Origin: Candidatus Pedobacter colombiensis
Lineage (GTDB): Bacteria > Bacteroidota > Bacteroidia > Sphingobacteriales > Sphingobacteriaceae
Direction of reading: 5' to 3'
DNA: 64,000 nt
Assembly: GCA_029202485.1 (NCBI GenBank)
Contig: CP119313.1
Location: 1,116,001-1,180,000 of the forward strand
Below the pieces are notes generated by a model that saw only the letters and a program-made list of their open reading frames with translations, did no database searches and was not told where the DNA came from. Position 1 is the first letter of the stretch, and the number at the start of each line of letters is the position of its first letter. Of the stretch, positions 62,651 through 64,000 are shown in pieces. Made by a program: the position numbers and the translations under genes.

Positions 62651-62755
62651 ATGAGTAAACAAAATCAAACACCACCACCACAGCCACCACCTTCACCGGT
62701 GAGGAGAGAGAAAGCAGATACTATAGCTCCTAAGCCTTCTACAACTAAGAAATAA
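62651..62755 (+). CDS. Proline-rich microprotein 2, 34 residues
   Basis: From ATG 62651 to TAA 62755: MSKQNQTPPPQPPPSPVRREKA...PSTTKK. It shares with microprotein 1 a short proline run, the motif PSPVR(Q/R)E and a Ser/Lys-rich end, so the two look like tandem duplicates. A rho-independent terminator follows within 6 bases. Confidence 0.55.
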   Translation: MSKQNQTPPPQPPPSPVRREKADTIAPKPSTTKK

Positions 62756-62760
62756 GAATT

Positions 62761-62790
62761 GCCGGTTAATGAAGCCGGCTTTTTTATTTT
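62761..62790 (+). terminator. Rho-independent terminator
   Basis: GCCGG-TTAATGAAG-CCGGC followed by a T-run (TTTTTTATTTT) ends the microprotein operon. Confidence 0.85.
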
Positions 62791-62811
62791 AAAACCTAAC
62801 TTAGCTTTATT

Positions 62812-63144
62812 ATGGACGTTTTAAAATCGCTTGGTATTTTTATTCTAGCTGGTCTTTGTGAAATTGGGGGTGGATATCTCATTTGGTTGTGGTTGAAGGA
62901 AGGAAAGCCTTTATGGTATGGTCTTATCGGTGCTTTAATTCTTGTGGGGTATGGTGTGGTTGCCACTTGGCAGACTGCAAATTTCGGACGGGTGTATGCT
63001 ACTTATGGTGGTGTTTTTATTGTACTTGCTTTGCTTTGGGCCTGGAAGGTGGATGGTTTTCAACCGGATAAATGGGATATTATCGGTGCGGCTATCGCAT
63101 TGATTGGTGCCTGTATTATTATTTATATGCCAAGGGCAGCTTAA
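62812..63144 (+). CDS. ynfA: YnfA-family small membrane protein
   Basis: The 110-residue protein has four membrane segments and the family's core motifs: AGLCEIGGGYLIWLWLKEGK, ALILVGYGVVATWQTANFGRVYATYGGVFIVLALLWAW and DKWDIIGAAIALIGACIIIY. The family is of unknown function and resembles small multidrug exporters in size and topology. Its stop abuts the stop of the convergent zinc-finger gene. Confidence 0.92.
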   Translation: MDVLKSLGIFILAGLCEIGGGYLIWLWLKEGKPLWYGLIGALILVGYGVVATWQTANFGRVYATYGGVFIVLALLWAWKVDGFQPDKWDIIGAAIALIGACIIIYMPRAA

Positions 63145-63558
63145 CTATCTTAATTTTGCAGATGGGTCATATGAGGCTGTAATCCCATTGTTGGATTCTT
63201 TCCATTTATAATCAAAACAGACTTTATATAACATATAGTATCTGTTATAATTTGTACTGAATGCGCCAGTACAGACCTGTCTATCAAATCCTTGTTTTCT
63301 TAGTTCTTCGGTTGGTATGTAATGATCACGTTCATCTGTTATGTAAGCAGCTAAGATGCGGTAGTTCTTTTTCAATTGAGCTATTGTTTTTGGAAACGCT
63401 TGATTTTCTTTTGCTCTTTTAACGGCTAGAATTCTTGCGTTGAAGTTGTTTTTGCAGTTGACATTACAGTATTTCTTTCCATCTCTGCCATGTATTTCTT
63501 TTTCGCAGTAGATGCAGTATTTTTTTTCAGGTTGCGCGGTTTCTTGTTTTGCGGTCAT
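63145..63558 (-). CDS. Zinc-finger protein, DUF2116-like N-terminus
   Basis: Cys15-x2-Cys18 (YCIYCEKEIHGRDGKKYCNVNCKNNFNARILAVKRAKEN) and a second Cys-x3-Cys pair form a small zinc ribbon seen in short Bacteroidetes proteins. The rest (QLKKNYRILAAYI...GITASYDPSAKLR) is helical and not recognised. 137 residues. It is likely a nucleic-acid-binding protein of the element; the exact role is unknown. Confidence 0.7.
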   Translation of the reverse strand: MTAKQETAQPEKKYCIYCEKEIHGRDGKKYCNVNCKNNFNARILAVKRAKENQAFPKTIAQLKKNYRILAAYITDERDHYIPTEELRKQGFDRQVCTGAFSTNYNRYYMLYKVCFDYKWKESNNGITASYDPSAKLR

Positions 63559-63724
63559 AAGCGTTTATTTTGGATGTTAACAATTGTTATCGGTTAATTG
63601 TTTTTGGAAACGGTTAAAGGTAATGTGTATCTGTTCAGTGGATTAGCTATCAGATAATGTTGTTTTTTCTGCTGTTTCTTGGTTTTAGTGTGTTCAATTT
63701 TGTCGGGAACTAATTCTTACGATT

Positions 63725-64000
63725 ATGAAAAATAACACATTGGCTACGGAAACTTTTTCCAATAGGAACATGCATTACTTTCTGGATTTTAAGGTGGCGG
63801 AGAATAATAGTAATTATATCCGTATAACGCGCAGTGATCAGCAGCCGGATCAGTCTTATGTGCGTTCGCAGGTGGTGGTATTTGAGGAGGACTTTTATTT
63901 TTTGATTCAGGCTTTTGCCTCATTGTTTAAGCGTGTGATCTATAGGGGGCAAAAGGAGGTTGGAGTGCAGCAGTTGCGTGAGGCTAGGTTGGAGCACTTG
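63725..64000 (+). CDS. PUR-domain (DUF3276-like) protein, N-terminal part
   Basis: The open frame from ATG 63725 to the window edge reads MKNNTLATETFSNRNMHYFLDFKVAENNSNYIRITRSDQQPDQSYVRSQVVVFEEDFYFLIQAFASLFK..., the PUR-alpha-like DUF3276 signature (YF.DFK.AEN.SNYIRITRS, VVFEEDF.FLI.A). PUR-domain proteins bind single-stranded nucleic acid. The C-terminus is cut off. The 63559-63724 gap shows no gene. Confidence 0.85.
   Translation, partial: MKNNTLATETFSNRNMHYFLDFKVAENNSNYIRITRSDQQPDQSYVRSQVVVFEEDFYFLIQAFASLFKRVIYRGQKEVGVQQLREARLEHL

Noticed and set aside
1..64000. CRISPR arrays, tRNA or rRNA genes, insertion-sequence transposases, integrase
   Set aside because: I looked for regularly spaced repeats, tRNA-like cloverleaves and transposase or integrase motifs and found none. 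Element ends therefore cannot be placed.

Overview
The window reads as the genome of a Sphingobacteriaceae-type Bacteroidota, close to Pedobacter. The evidence is SusC/SusD pairs, an ECF sigma/FecR pair feeding an STN-domain SusC, TAnnTTTG-type promoters, Bacteroidetes Tra and Mob proteins (BfmA-like, DUF5712 relaxase, DUF4133/DUF4134/DUF3876, RteC), a PUR-domain protein and an Hc1-like histone. No rRNA, tRNA, CRISPR array or integrase was found. The best single explanation is that most or all of the window is the interior of a large integrative and conjugative element (ICE) with no end in view; that is inferred from gene content.

Layout. 0-2 kb: small unknown genes and an unusual CHC2 zinc-finger/double GIY-YIG protein. 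2-3.3 kb: low-complexity and repeated intergenic DNA around an HNH nuclease. 3.6-7.4 kb: a large SMEK-NACHT-pentapeptide STAND protein, probably antiphage. 7.6-11.2 kb: mobilization module (hairpin-rich candidate oriT, BfmA-like protein, relaxase, coupling ATPase). 11.3-14.5 kb: a minus-strand pair, an Mrr-like/STAND NTPase and a class III cyclase-like protein, which looks like a defence system. 14.7-16.9 kb: small genes, an XRE regulator with a strong palindrome, and a highly structured non-coding stretch.

16.9-38.2 kb: a nutrient-acquisition block on the plus strand: ECF sigma, FecR, SusC, SusD, thioredoxin-like protein, S9 peptidase, GH78 rhamnosidase, beta-helix protein, GH2 enzyme, small regulators, a divergent RpoD-like sigma and aldose epimerase. 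It is denser in G+C than the flanking defence genes. It carries REP-like palindromes between genes and, unusually, inside two reading frames. 38.3-41.9 kb: alpha-oxoamine synthase, TetR, GNAT and a multi-TM LuxR-type regulator. 42.0-46.3 kb: a three-gene cassette of caspase, alpha/beta hydrolase and caspase-like/CHAT protein, the strongest candidate for an undescribed defence or cell-death system.

46.5-59.3 kb: RteC regulator and the conjugation (tra) operon (TraE, F, G, DUF3876 lipoprotein, three TraI-like paralogs, J, K, a small TraL-like protein, M), then accessory proteins and an H1-like protein closed by a strong terminator. 59.4-64 kb: ICE backbone or accessory genes: PIN-like nuclease, Nudix hydrolase, a multi-TM protein followed by two proline-rich microproteins, YnfA-like protein, zinc-finger protein and the start of a PUR-domain gene.

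In functional terms, mob and tra make the transfer machine. The region between them (about 35 kb) is cargo: two or three defence cassettes and one glycan/peptide utilization block. All function calls rest on motif recognition by eye; no database search was run.
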